From the NCBI RefSeq assembly GCF_021440085.1, contig NZ_JAKCPW010000006.1, forward strand, positions 248,001 through 312,000: a DNA stretch of 64,000 nucleotides, read 5' to 3'. Positions 43,368 through 52,224 of this stretch are shown here, piece after piece (positions within the stretch are counted from its first letter, which is position 1; every line of letters starts with the position of its first letter). The notes beneath the pieces are model-generated. The model did no database searches, was not told the origin of the DNA, and saw nothing but the letters and a program-made list of their open reading frames with translations. This stretch comes from Dyadobacter sp. CY261 (lineage in GTDB: Bacteria > Bacteroidota > Bacteroidia > Cytophagales > Spirosomataceae). Made by a program: the position numbers and the translations under genes.

Positions 43368-43996
43368 AATGCAACGGTGTAAGTAATGTAGAGCATGTAA
43401 TTCATCAGCGCGTGGATCACCCAGATCTGGTCGTTCAGGTTTTTGGAATACAATAGGATGAAGTTCATAAAGACGAAAATCAAAAAGTTGCCGGAAAAGA
43501 ACAGCAGCAGTCCTGCCGACACCCAGAAGAAAGGTTCGAGGAGCAGGTTTTGCACCTTCAATTCCTGAAAAACTTTATAGAAATACGCCAGTGCCAGAAA
43601 AATAACCACCGCGCTCTCAATGGACCGCCCTGCATTGTCGATCCACACCGATTGTCCGGATTGTCCTACTTCCCTGATCAGTATGATCCCAACAAAAACA
43701 GCCAGCAGCCAGCTTCTCGCATTTGTAAGCCATTTCTGTTCGAGCACCAGGCTGTACATCCAAAGTAAAAGCCCAAATTCGACGATAACATATACCGGCC
43801 ATAAAAACAGATTGGAAGTTTTAAAAAACCATAACACCCGCGAAATGCTCTCAATAAGCAATGCAAAGAAGATCAATGTACACAGCAGTTTCACCGGCGA
43901 CCTCGCCTTTCGGTATCGTATGAAGGCCATCACTGCGGCTACGAGAACCGGCAGATAGGTAAACAGAACGATCAGTTGCTCGCTCGAATAATGCAT
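43346..43996 (-). CDS. multi-spanning membrane protein upstream of histidine kinase
   Basis: This is a 216-aa protein from ATG 43996; an in-frame ATG at 44056 would add 20 residues. About seven hydrophobic helices span the protein (LFTYLPVLVAAVMAFI, LLCTLIFFALLIESIS, LFLWPVYVIVEFGLLLW and others). No enzyme motif. The overlap with the kinase gene suggests that it is the sensing part of the three-gene signalling operon. Separated by a terminator from the upstream reductase gene. Confidence 0.8.
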   Translation of the reverse strand: MHYSSEQLIVLFTYLPVLVAAVMAFIRYRKARSPVKLLCTLIFFALLIESISRVLWFFKTSNLFLWPVYVIVEFGLLLWMYSLVLEQKWLTNARSWLLAVFVGIILIREVGQSGQSVWIDNAGRSIESAVVIFLALAYFYKVFQELKVQNLLLEPFFWVSAGLLLFFSGNFLIFVFMNFILLYSKNLNDQIWVIHALMNYMLYITYTVALWVGRRK

Positions 43997-44152
43997 GGTT
44001 TCAGAATGATGAAGCGTTAAAACAAGATTGCCCGAACGGAATATCCCGACAGACAAGGTTAGGTATCAAAAATATCGGAAGTAATACGGCAAACGCCGGT
44101 GAATTTTCTGAGAGGGGGCCATTAGGCCGATGGCAAATTAATGGATCACAAC

Positions 44153-44186
44153 GAAAGAAAAAAACCGCACGATAAGGTGCGGTTTT
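44153..44186 (-). terminator. rho-independent terminator after reductase gene
   Basis: On the minus strand the stem AAACCGCAC/GTGCGGTTT around a 6-nt loop is followed by a T7-rich run, 36 bp beyond the reductase stop codon. Confidence 0.85.
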
Positions 44187-44221
44187 GCCTGAAAATAGTC
44201 AGGGTTAGACAGAGGAGATGG

Positions 44222-45313
44222 TTATTGATCAGCTAAAATCAATGTTGGATAATCAATGTAACCTGTTTCTCCGGGTGTATAAAAAGTGTCATAATCCGGC
44301 GTGTTCAATGGAGCCCCAGCCTCAATCCGGGTAACAAGATCAGGATTGGCCAGGAATGGCTGTCCAAAAGCGATCACGTCTGCAATGCCTTCGCCTAATG
44401 CTTTCTCGGCCGTTTCGGGCATAAAACCGTTGCACAAAATAATCGTCCCGGCGAAATGCTGCCGCATTGTTTGCAGCGTCGCGTCGTCGACGTCAGGGCT
44501 GAGCGAAAGATGGATATACGCAATGCCGATCTCATCCAGCTTCTCAGTGAGGTATTTGTAGGTCGCTTTTACTTCATCTCTATCATAGGCCGCCATATCG
44601 TTATAAGTACCAAAGGGAGAAAAGCGAATGCCGACCTTTTCCTTTCCGATGGCATTGGCAGTCTTTTCCACAATTTCCAGAACGGCCCGCGAGCGATTTT
44701 CGATCGAACCGCCGTATTGATCGGTCCGGGTATTTACATTAGGGTTCAAAAACTGTTCAAGGAGATAGCCGTTCGCATTATGTAGCTCTATTCCGTCGAA
44801 GCCAGCTTTCACTGCATTCTGCGCCGCTTTGACAAATCCATCTATCACATCAACGACGCCGGAGGTCGTCAATGCTTCCGGCTCCGAATGAGGAAGCAAA
44901 CCTTCCTGATCAGTCCACATTTGCCCACCCGCTGTTATATCCGACACGCCTATCACACGTATCCCTGGGGGCAAATTATGCACATGTGCTATGCGCCCCG
45001 TATGCATAAGCTGCATAAAAATTTTGCTGCCTGCCTGATGCACCGCAGCTGATACTTTCTTCCAAGCCTCGGTTTGTTCGTCGCTGAAAATGCCGGGAAT
45101 GCGTGCATACCCCAAACCTTCCGGCGTCGGCGCCGTTCCTTCCGTGACGATCAGCCCGGCGCCGGCGCGTTGGGTGTAATATTGCACCATGATGTCATTC
45201 GGAAGATTTCCAATCGCCCGGGATCTTGTCATAGGCGCCATTACAAGGTGGTTCTTCAATTTGAACCCATCTTTTTGATATTCAGTCAATAATTTGTTCA
45301 TCTCATTATCCAT
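44222..45313 (-). CDS. OYE-family alkene reductase (NemA-like)
   Basis: This is a 363-aa FMN-dependent old-yellow-enzyme-type reductase. Family features: LVMAPMTRSRA near the N-terminus, the GTAPTPEG loop, the MQLMHTGRIAH strand, the active-site pair HNANGYLLEQF, and VGIRFSPFGTYND. It should reduce activated C=C bonds or nitro compounds using NAD(P)H. It lies downstream, in the same direction, of an AraC-type regulator that may control it. Confidence 0.92.
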   Translation of the reverse strand: MDNEMNKLLTEYQKDGFKLKNHLVMAPMTRSRAIGNLPNDIMVQYYTQRAGAGLIVTEGTAPTPEGLGYARIPGIFSDEQTEAWKKVSAAVHQAGSKIFMQLMHTGRIAHVHNLPPGIRVIGVSDITAGGQMWTDQEGLLPHSEPEALTTSGVVDVIDGFVKAAQNAVKAGFDGIELHNANGYLLEQFLNPNVNTRTDQYGGSIENRSRAVLEIVEKTANAIGKEKVGIRFSPFGTYNDMAAYDRDEVKATYKYLTEKLDEIGIAYIHLSLSPDVDDATLQTMRQHFAGTIILCNGFMPETAEKALGEGIADVIAFGQPFLANPDLVTRIEAGAPLNTPDYDTFYTPGETGYIDYPTLILADQ

Positions 45314-45382
45314 GATTAATTGATGAACAAAGCTAACCTGATGGATAGAAACAAAATACCCGAAAAAGACATATAAATAGTC

Positions 45383-46366
45383 TTATCCGACAGACTGGTA
45401 TCTTTTGGGAGTTTTGCCGTGGTGTTTGGCAAATAGCCTACTAAAATGGCTTAGATTAGAAAAGCCCAACTGGTAACCTACTTGTGACACCGGCACGCCC
45501 GGATGGCGGAGCATGGACGCAGCTTCTTCCATGCGCACAGTTTGATAGTAATTGTAAATGCTGTCGCCGAATACCTGTCTGAAAAGTTGCTTAAGCTTCG
45601 TTTCACTCATATTGGCCAATTTAGCCAGATCACGCAGCTGGGGTGGTTCAGCCAAGTCTGCTACCAATACATCCCGGACCTTCATGAGCATACTCACATC
45701 CTGATTATTGAGCTGACATTGCTTCTTATCCTCCCGTTGTGCGAGTTTAGAGAAAACCAGATAGAGTAGCTCCTGGGCCTTCACCTTGTAAAAAAAACGC
45801 TGTAACGGATCATTTTCCACAGCTTCGGTTAAGGCTTTAAGTGTTCTTTCAAAATCAGGGATCATTAGCAAATGGTACACGAAAGAACTATTTCCACTGA
45901 TAACCGTCTCGATCAGCTGATTAGGATCGATAGGCCCCAGTAACTCCGCAAGCAATGCAGCCTTAATTCCTACAACCGTAAAGTATATCTCTCTGCCGCC
46001 AGGAAACCGGATTTCCGAATTGAGGTCGTTGGAAGAAACCTCGACCGATGCGGTGTTTACTTTCGTACAACTGAAACTTACCTCGCGATTCGACAATTGA
46101 TTATTAGGTAATGTCGAACTGTAAAAAATAACCGTAATAAGGTCGCTGATCACCTCCGGGGCCTTTCTTTTCAGGACGAATTCCTCGCGTAGCGTGTATT
46201 GATGGATCAGCATTTTAAAACTTTCGCTAAAATCGATCCTCCTAATGCCGCCATGCCCGATATGAGAAGGTATCCGCAGTTCACTACCTGAGACAGGTGC
46301 ATTAAACTGCTCCGAAAAGTCCGTAAGGAAATCAAAGCCGGCACCCGCTGTAAATTCAAATGTCAT
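45383..46366 (-). CDS. AraC-family transcription regulator
   Basis: This is a 327-aa protein. The C-terminal 100 residues hold the two-HTH AraC domain (LRDLAKLANMSETKLKQLFRQVFG, then VSQVGYQLGFSNLSHFSRLFAKHHGKTPKRY). The N-terminal 220 residues are a divergent sensory part without a recognised domain. It is 70 bp upstream of the reductase gene and probably regulates it. Confidence 0.9.
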   Translation of the reverse strand: MTFEFTAGAGFDFLTDFSEQFNAPVSGSELRIPSHIGHGGIRRIDFSESFKMLIHQYTLREEFVLKRKAPEVISDLITVIFYSSTLPNNQLSNREVSFSCTKVNTASVEVSSNDLNSEIRFPGGREIYFTVVGIKAALLAELLGPIDPNQLIETVISGNSSFVYHLLMIPDFERTLKALTEAVENDPLQRFFYKVKAQELLYLVFSKLAQREDKKQCQLNNQDVSMLMKVRDVLVADLAEPPQLRDLAKLANMSETKLKQLFRQVFGDSIYNYYQTVRMEEAASMLRHPGVPVSQVGYQLGFSNLSHFSRLFAKHHGKTPKRYQSVG

Positions 46367-46481
46367 GGCGTTGGGTGTAAGAGGATTGTCGTATTCCGCT
46401 GTTTTTCAATGCAGATAACAAGAAATATCAAAATCCGTTCAATCAGACCCCTGTATCGCAGCACATCTGAAATCTGAAAAC

Positions 46482-46511
46482 AAAAACGCCTCGATAGATT
46501 CTATCGAGGCG
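46482..46511 (-). terminator. rho-independent terminator of tRNA-Phe
   Basis: A 12-bp perfect stem, CGCCTCGATAGA / TCTATCGAGGCG, with the A5 run on the left giving a T tract on the minus strand, 16 bp beyond the tRNA 3' end. Confidence 0.85.
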
Positions 46512-46526
46512 TAATGCTTTTCAAGG

Positions 46527-46599
46527 TGGTGATGGACGGAATCGAACCGCCGACACAAGGATTTTCAGTCCTTTGCTCTACCGACTGAGCTACATCACC
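46527..46599 (-). tRNA. tRNA-Phe (GAA anticodon)
   Basis: This 73-nt cloverleaf has the acceptor stem GGTGATG/CATCACC, D-arm TAGCTCAGTCGG, anticodon stem-loop AAGGA-CTGAAAA-TCCTT (anticodon GAA) and T-arm GGCGGTTCGATTCCGTC. No encoded CCA. Confidence 0.97.
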
Positions 46600-46825
46600 G
46601 TTTCAGTTGGCACCTTTTGGGACTGCAAAAATAGATGTCTGTTTTTGCTTTACAAATATTTTACAGAAAAATTTATGAAATTGTTTTACAAAAAATGCTA
46701 TTACACTGACTGTCTTCTGTTTACTAGCCATATATATTATTTTATCCTAAAACCATTTGCGCCGGAATACATTTTTATCCTACTTTGTTGGTATGCAAGC
46801 ATACTAAAACTCAACCCGCTTTGCC

Positions 46826-48190
46826 ATGGCGATCATACAGCAAATCATCTTTATAGCTATACTCGCGGGGGTGGCCTGGTTGATGTACCAACGGATCGGT
46901 ATTATCGGTAAGACCATCCGCCTCGGGAAAGAGGAAGACCGTACCGACCAGCCAAGCAAACGCCTTTCAATCATGATGCGGGTCGCTTTCGGGCAGAAAA
47001 AGATGTTCGATCGACCTCTGATAGGCGTCCTGCATTTCGCAGTATATGTCGGCTTTATTCTCATTAATATCGAAATCCTTGAAATCGTACTGGACGGAAT
47101 TTTGGGTACTCACCGGCTTTTCTCAGCCGCACTGAGCAATTTCTATGCTGCTCTGATCGGCTTTTTTGAATTGCTGGCATTGGCCGTCCTCATAGCCTGC
47201 GCCATTTTCCTGATCCGCCGGAGCTTTCTGAAAGTGGAGCGGTTTCAGCCAGCACGTCACCGGGAAATGAGCGGATGGCCACAATTGGACGGCAAGCTCA
47301 TCCTCGTTTTTGAAATCGTGCTGATGATCGCTATCCTTACCATGAATGCCGCCGACAGCGCATTGCAGGACCTTGGAAGTGCGCATTACCCCATTACAGG
47401 AGATTTTCTGGTCAGCCAATGGTTCAAACCGCTTTTTGCAGAATGGAGCGAGGGCACGTTGATCGCCTACGAGCGGCTAGCGTGGTGGATACACATTCTG
47501 GGAATATTCATTTTCGCGGTTTACCTCACTTACTCCAAGCATTTGCACATTGCGCTGGCATTTCCAAACACCTATTTCTCGCGTTTGGAACCCAAGGGCG
47601 AAATGAAGAATATGCCCGAAATCACGCAGGAGGTCAAGATCATGCTTGGATTGGATACGCAGGCCGGCGATACAACGGTCCCCGAGCGCTTCGGCGCGAA
47701 GGATGTGGCCGATCTGAGTTGGAAAAACCTCATGGATGCGTATTCGTGCACTGAATGCGGTCGCTGCACCGCCGCTTGCCCGGCGAATATTACCGGTAAA
47801 AAGCTGTCGCCGCGCAAGATCATGATGGACACACGCGACCGATTGGAAGAAGTGGGGCGGAATATGCTGGCCAACAACGGTGAGTTTGTGAATGACAACA
47901 AGAACCTGCTGGGCGATTACATAATAGAAGAAGAGATCCTTGCATGTACAACATGCAATGCGTGCGTGCAGGAATGCCCGGTACTTATTAACCCATTGGA
48001 TATTATCCTCCAATTGCGCAGGCATAAGGTCATGGATGAGGCACATGCGCCGGGCTCGTGGAATATGATGTTTCAAAACCTGGACACCAACCAGGCACCC
48101 TGGAAATTCTCGGCGAACGATCGTTTCAACTGGGCCTCCGCAGTGGTGGACCGTGGCCCGGAAAACAAATCAACAGAATCAGGAATATGA
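46826..48190 (+). CDS. membrane-bound 4Fe-4S electron-transfer protein
   Basis: This is a 454-aa protein. The first 255 residues hold about five transmembrane helices (IIFIAILAGVAWLMYQ and others), resembling the heme-binding part of nitrate/heterodisulfide-reductase-type membrane subunits. Two 4Fe-4S motifs follow: CTECGRCTAACPANITG and CTTCNACVQECPVLINP. The next gene encodes a CCG-domain Fe-S partner and overlaps by four bases. Together they form a membrane oxidoreductase like the GlpC/HdrC-type complexes; the substrate is unknown. Confidence 0.88.
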   Translation: MAIIQQIIFIAILAGVAWLMYQRIGIIGKTIRLGKEEDRTDQPSKRLSIMMRVAFGQKKMFDRPLIGVLHFAVYVGFILINIEILEIVLDGILGTHRLFSAALSNFYAALIGFFELLALAVLIACAIFLIRRSFLKVERFQPARHREMSGWPQLDGKLILVFEIVLMIAILTMNAADSALQDLGSAHYPITGDFLVSQWFKPLFAEWSEGTLIAYERLAWWIHILGIFIFAVYLTYSKHLHIALAFPNTYFSRLEPKGEMKNMPEITQEVKIMLGLDTQAGDTTVPERFGAKDVADLSWKNLMDAYSCTECGRCTAACPANITGKKLSPRKIMMDTRDRLEEVGRNMLANNGEFVNDNKNLLGDYIIEEEILACTTCNACVQECPVLINPLDIILQLRRHKVMDEAHAPGSWNMMFQNLDTNQAPWKFSANDRFNWASAVVDRGPENKSTESGI

Positions 48191-48984
48191 GCGAGATCAC
48201 ATACCAGGTGCCTACCATGGCCGAAATGGCAGCACGGAACGAAACGCCCGAAGTTTTGTTCTGGGTGGGCTGTGCCGGGTCATTCGACGACCGTTACAAA
48301 AAGGTAACGATCGCATTTGTGAAGATTCTCAACGCCGCCCGGGTGAAATTCGCGGTGCTTGGGACCGAAGAGAGCTGTACCGGCGATCCGGCACGCAGGG
48401 CGGGTAATGAATTTACATTCCAGATGTTGGCCATGTCAAATATACAGGTGCTGGACATATACAATGTAAAAAAAATAGTGACGGCGTGCCCGCATTGCTT
48501 CAATACACTGAAAAACGAGTATCCGGCGTTGGGAGGGGATTACGAGGTTTTGCACCATTCGGAATATCTCCAACAACTGATCGATTCGGGGCGCGTGCGG
48601 CCTCAGGGCGGCGAAGTGTTCAAAGGGAAAAAGATTACTTTCCACGACGCTTGTTACCTGGGCCGTGCGAACGACGTGTACGAAGCGCCCAGGCATGTAC
48701 TGGAAGCGCTGGATGCCGATCTCGTAGAAATGAAACGCTGTCGCACCAAAGGGTTATGCTGCGGCGCAGGCGGCGGACAAATGTTCAAAGAACCCGAGCC
48801 AGGCAAAAAGGACATCAATATCGAACGGATCGAAGAGGCATTGCAGACTGGTGCGGATACCATTGCCGTTGCTTGTCCGTTCTGTATGGTAATGATGACC
48901 GACGGCGTCAAAAACAAGGAAAAAGAGCAATCGGTAAAAGTATACGATCTCGCCGAGCTGGTCGCACAGGCAAACGGCCTTTAA
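48187..48984 (+). CDS. CCG-domain (Fe-S)-binding oxidoreductase subunit
   Basis: This is a 265-aa protein. ATG 48187 overlaps the upstream stop codon, so translation is coupled. Two CCG-type modules are visible: the first with VGCAGSFD and CPHCFNTLKNEYP, the second with HDACYLGR and CCGAGGGQMF plus ACPFCMVMM. CCG domains bind unusual 4Fe-4S or Zn centres, as in HdrB, GlpC and GlcF. It should pass electrons with the upstream membrane protein. Confidence 0.88.
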   Translation: MSEITYQVPTMAEMAARNETPEVLFWVGCAGSFDDRYKKVTIAFVKILNAARVKFAVLGTEESCTGDPARRAGNEFTFQMLAMSNIQVLDIYNVKKIVTACPHCFNTLKNEYPALGGDYEVLHHSEYLQQLIDSGRVRPQGGEVFKGKKITFHDACYLGRANDVYEAPRHVLEALDADLVEMKRCRTKGLCCGAGGGQMFKEPEPGKKDINIERIEEALQTGADTIAVACPFCMVMMTDGVKNKEKEQSVKVYDLAELVAQANGL

Positions 48985-49076
48985 CCAAACTCCGCGAGAA
49001 CTATGCAACCAGCTCAGTTGTTTTAGAGTACCAATATAATTAACCGTTTAACCGGCATTTAAAACCTCTTTTAATC

Positions 49077-49577
49077 ATGTACATTTCTTTTAGTGATATC
49101 GATCTTCAATCCCGGGTTTGGGTTTACCAGGCCAATAGAGAGTTGACAACCCAGGAAACGGGGATTATCACCGAAACTCTGAAAGCTTCACTGGACACCT
49201 GGGAAGCACACGGAAAACGACTGACTGCTTCCGGAAAAGTGTTTGAACACCGTTTTATCGTAATCGCCGTTGACGAACGCCACGAACTTCCCAGCGGGTG
49301 CTCGATCGATAAATCGGTGCATTGGTTACAGGAAATCGGGCAACGCATGGATATCGACTTCTTCGACCGCTCGCTGGCATATTTAGACGATAACGACACA
49401 GTACAAACCATTCCGGTTCCAAAAATTAGGCAGGCGATCATTCAGGAAACAATCCTCCCTACTACGACGATCTTCGATAACCAGGTAGGCACGAAGGCAC
49501 AATGGATGAAACGTTGGAAGATCCCGGCCTCGAATTCCTGGCTGAACCGTTATTTTACAGAACAAACCAGCTTATAA
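49077..49577 (+). CDS. conserved hypothetical protein
   Basis: This is a 166-aa soluble protein that begins MYISFSDIDLQSRVWVYQANR. It has no P-loop or other nucleotide motif, despite some related sequences being labelled ABC transporter ATPase in databases. It shows a HRFIVIAVDERHELPSGCSIDKSV segment and a basic C-terminal stretch. It lies between the Fe-S genes and gldH; the function is unknown. Confidence 0.7.
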   Translation: MYISFSDIDLQSRVWVYQANRELTTQETGIITETLKASLDTWEAHGKRLTASGKVFEHRFIVIAVDERHELPSGCSIDKSVHWLQEIGQRMDIDFFDRSLAYLDDNDTVQTIPVPKIRQAIIQETILPTTTIFDNQVGTKAQWMKRWKIPASNSWLNRYFTEQTSL

Positions 49578-49591
49578 AAGCTGCAAAAAGG

Positions 49592-49599
49592 TAGTTTTG
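49592..49599 (+). promoter_or_regulatory. Bacteroidota -7 box for gldH
   Basis: TAGTTTTG matches the TAnnTTTG -7 consensus of the phylum, 25 bp before the gldH start. A clear -33 TTTG/TTG element at the right distance was not found. Confidence 0.45.
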
Positions 49600-49623
49600 C
49601 AATTCAACATATCAGAGTCCTTC

Positions 49624-50106
49624 ATGAAGTTCATCCGGCTGGCTGTCGTCGTATTTTTTGTGTGCCTTTTATCCGGTTGTGATAAAAATGTCGTTTACAA
49701 AGCCCACGAGGACATTGACGACGGGCTTTGGTATATTAAAGACAAGCCTTCCTTCAAAGTTGAGATAAAGGACACCACTCAGGCCTACAATCTTTACTAT
49801 GTGTTACGGAATGCCTTGCAATATCCCTATTACAATCTTTACATCACCCGCAACTTCGCGGGTCCCGATGGGAAGATCATTTCCAATACATTGGAAGAGG
49901 TTTTTATTTCGAATGAAGTAACGGGTAAGCCCTATGGCAACGGCCTGGGCGATCTGTTCGATCACAAGATCCCTTTCCTGAAAAACTATCGCTTCTCACG
50001 CCCGGGTACTTACACGTTCACCATTTCGCAATCCATGCGCCAGAACCCGCTGCCATTTATTCTCAGTGTTGGTGTCAGCGTGGAAAAAGTTGCCGTTAAA
50101 GAATAG
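49624..50106 (+). CDS. gldH: gliding motility lipoprotein GldH
   Basis: This is a 160-aa protein. ATG 49624 is preferred to an in-frame codon at 49597 because it gives MKFIRLAVVVFFVCLLSGCDKN, a lipoprotein signal with lipobox LSGC. The mature part (YKAHEDIDDGLWYIKDKPSF, then YNLYITRNFAGPDG) is that of GldH, needed for gliding in Bacteroidota. It is placed at the outer or cytoplasmic membrane by lipidation. It converges with the AI-2E permease gene with a 5-bp gap. Confidence 0.88.
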   Translation: MKFIRLAVVVFFVCLLSGCDKNVVYKAHEDIDDGLWYIKDKPSFKVEIKDTTQAYNLYYVLRNALQYPYYNLYITRNFAGPDGKIISNTLEEVFISNEVTGKPYGNGLGDLFDHKIPFLKNYRFSRPGTYTFTISQSMRQNPLPFILSVGVSVEKVAVKE

Positions 50107-50111
50107 AGCTA

Positions 50112-51323
50112 TCAGGCAGTGGGTGCTGGCGACTCGCCTCCTTCCGGACGTTTTTTCGGCTTCCGATAGCGCCGGTAGGGCTTTTTCTTAAATTCATTTA
50201 CGACGATCTGTTCTTTAACTATTCCCGCTTTTTCTTCCGCTACTTCGTGCACAGGCTCGCCTAGCAGAAAACCATAAGGTTCAAGGGTGGGAATCGTATC
50301 GAGGATTACTTTCAGAATGGCCGTTACAGGTAATGCCAAAATCAATCCCGAGAGCCCCCAAAGCTGACCGCCGAGGAACAATGCAACAATAGCTGCCAGC
50401 GGGTTGACGCTCACTTTTGAGCCTACAATGTTCGGTGTAATAAAATTGCCTTCTAAGAACTGCACAAAGCTCATAACGCCGATCACACCCAACGCATACC
50501 AGGGCGAGTCCATCGTGACAATACTCAGCAATGCAGGTAATACCGAGCCGATCAGGATTCCGATGTATGGGATCAATATCAGGAAACCTGCCAGAAACCC
50601 GAAGAATATCGCATGCGGAATGCCTAGTATCAGCAAGCCAATGCTATTTAGCACCCCCACTATCAGGATTACCAGGAATAATCCCGAGAGATAGCTTTGG
50701 ATCACCTCATAGATTTTCTTTAATAACGCATTCAGGTCTTCATTGGGCACACTTTGAAAGGCCTTGTGGACAAACATCCGGAAGAAGTCGCGATAGAGGA
50801 GGAAGAAGAATATGTAAAGCGGGATCAGGATAAAAGTAGAGATCGCACCCGTGGTGGTTACCAAGGTATTCAGTAAAAAGGCCCTACCCTCGCTTAATGC
50901 ATTGATCAGGTATTTTTGCGCCTCGTTCACCTGTTGTGTACGGCTGATATTCAAATAGCGTTCGCCCATAGTCAGCGTCTGGTTCAGGATCGCCTCCGCT
51001 TTCTCGGTGATGCGAGGCAGCTCCTCAGCAAAACTTCCTATTTGCATAGAGACGACATAAACGAGTATCACAATGGCCGTGAAAAGGGCGAGGATGCTCA
51101 ACAAGATGGCACCAATTCGCGGAACTTTCCGCAGTTCGAGCCACGCGCAGACAGGGTGCAGTAAAATGGCGAGCAAAATCGAGAATGCGAGCGGGATTAA
51201 TGTTTCGCGGAGCACATAGAGAATATATACCGTCGCAATGAGCGCTACCAGGGAACTGGCAAGCTTCAGGTACACGGGGGTTTCTCTATCTTTGTTTGGA
51301 AGAGGACGCAACGTTGAATTCAT
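50112..51323 (-). CDS. AI-2E family transporter (PerM-like)
   Basis: This is a 403-aa membrane protein with about seven transmembrane helices (LVALIATVYILYVLRETLIPLAFSILLAILL, IFFFLLYRDFFR, GLILALPVTAILKVILD). The family motifs GFLILIPYIGILIGSVLPALL and PNIVGSKVSVNPLAAIVALFLGGQLWG are typical. The start codon is taken as ATG 51323, but it overlaps the divergent ATG at 51322. The C-terminal 40 residues are basic, Pro/Lys-rich and cytoplasmic. The substrate is unknown; the family also includes sodium-dependent exporters. Confidence 0.88.
   Translation of the reverse strand: MNSTLRPLPNKDRETPVYLKLASSLVALIATVYILYVLRETLIPLAFSILLAILLHPVCAWLELRKVPRIGAILLSILALFTAIVILVYVVSMQIGSFAEELPRITEKAEAILNQTLTMGERYLNISRTQQVNEAQKYLINALSEGRAFLLNTLVTTTGAISTFILIPLYIFFFLLYRDFFRMFVHKAFQSVPNEDLNALLKKIYEVIQSYLSGLFLVILIVGVLNSIGLLILGIPHAIFFGFLAGFLILIPYIGILIGSVLPALLSIVTMDSPWYALGVIGVMSFVQFLEGNFITPNIVGSKVSVNPLAAIVALFLGGQLWGLSGLILALPVTAILKVILDTIPTLEPYGFLLGEPVHEVAEEKAGIVKEQIVVNEFKKKPYRRYRKPKKRPEGGESPAPTA
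51287..51294 (+). promoter_or_regulatory. Bacteroidota -7 box within AI-2E gene start
   Basis: TATCTTTG matches TAnnTTTG, 28 bp before the start of the gene at 51322; it lies within the N-terminal codons of the opposite-strand permease gene. Confidence 0.45.
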
Positions 51324-52137
51324 GAACAAATTGATATATCTGTGGTTAGCGGTCAAAACCGTGTTCTGTACCTGTCAACCCGATCACAGAACCAATGATT
51401 TTAAGAAAGTTAAACGGCATTACAAAATTAGCAAAATAGGACAGCTCCCCGCAGTAGCGTCGGAAAGTTCCGGATTGGCGAAAGGTATTCAGCCCGGCAC
51501 GTTCTGGACCCATAACGACAGTGGCGGAAAGCCGGAGCTTTACCTCTTCGATCTCAATGGTAAATTGCTTGATACAAAACCCGTTCCTAATGCCAGAAAT
51601 ACCGATTGGGAAGACCTTACACAGGACAATGCCGGCAATTTTTATATAGGCGATTTCGGCAACAATACTTCGCACCGCAGCATATTGAGCATTTACAAGT
51701 TCAATCCGGATCTCAATAGCACCGAGCGGATTGACTTTCGATATCAATCACCTGCCTCGTTATCCGACTGCGAGTCTTTTTTTTATCGTCAGGGAAGTTT
51801 GTATCTTTTTTCAAAGAACTGGGGCAAGGATCACTGGGTAAAGATGTACCGGCTCCCGGCCAATCAGGGCGACTACACTATTGCTGCAACAGACAGTATC
51901 CGCATCAACGCACAGATTACTTCGGCGGCTCTTAGCCCGGACGGTAAAACATTTGCCTTGCTGACTTATGGGAAAGTATTGTTATTTGAAACTTCCGGCG
52001 ACAACGTCGATTTCAGCAAACCCAAGGGATGTTTTCGGTTTTCTAGAAAACAATCCGAGGCCATCGTATTTTTGAACAATACCGATATGTTAATGACCAA
52101 CGAGCAAGGAAGTATCTATCAAACTACTTTTCGTTGA
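51322..52137 (+). CDS. secreted hypothetical protein, beta-propeller-like
   Basis: This is a 271-aa protein. The N-terminal MNKLIYLWLAVKTVFCTCQ is a signal peptide, with a possible lipobox (FCTC). The body has repeated strands with Asp/Gly turns (GTFWTHNDSGGKPELYLFDL, GNFYIGDFGNNTSHRSI, SPDGKTFALLTYGKVLLFE) that resemble a beta-propeller. It is divergent from, and starts overlapping, the AI-2E permease gene. Function unknown. Confidence 0.7.
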   Translation: MNKLIYLWLAVKTVFCTCQPDHRTNDFKKVKRHYKISKIGQLPAVASESSGLAKGIQPGTFWTHNDSGGKPELYLFDLNGKLLDTKPVPNARNTDWEDLTQDNAGNFYIGDFGNNTSHRSILSIYKFNPDLNSTERIDFRYQSPASLSDCESFFYRQGSLYLFSKNWGKDHWVKMYRLPANQGDYTIAATDSIRINAQITSAALSPDGKTFALLTYGKVLLFETSGDNVDFSKPKGCFRFSRKQSEAIVFLNNTDMLMTNEQGSIYQTTFR

Positions 52138-52224
52138 TGTTATGTTTATGTTAACAATAGATTTCCTGATGTAATCACAACATCACATCTGCTAATTTCG
52201 AATCGTGTTTTAATCATAAAAACA

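Noticed and set aside
46573-46911. 112-aa frame on the plus strand between tRNA-Phe and the Fe-S gene
   Set aside because: It runs into the Fe-S gene in a different frame and begins in the tRNA; low-complexity Tyr/Phe/Cys content suggests AT-rich noncoding DNA.
49077-49577. ABC transporter ATPase label for the 166-aa protein
   Set aside because: No Walker A, signature or Walker B motif can be seen.
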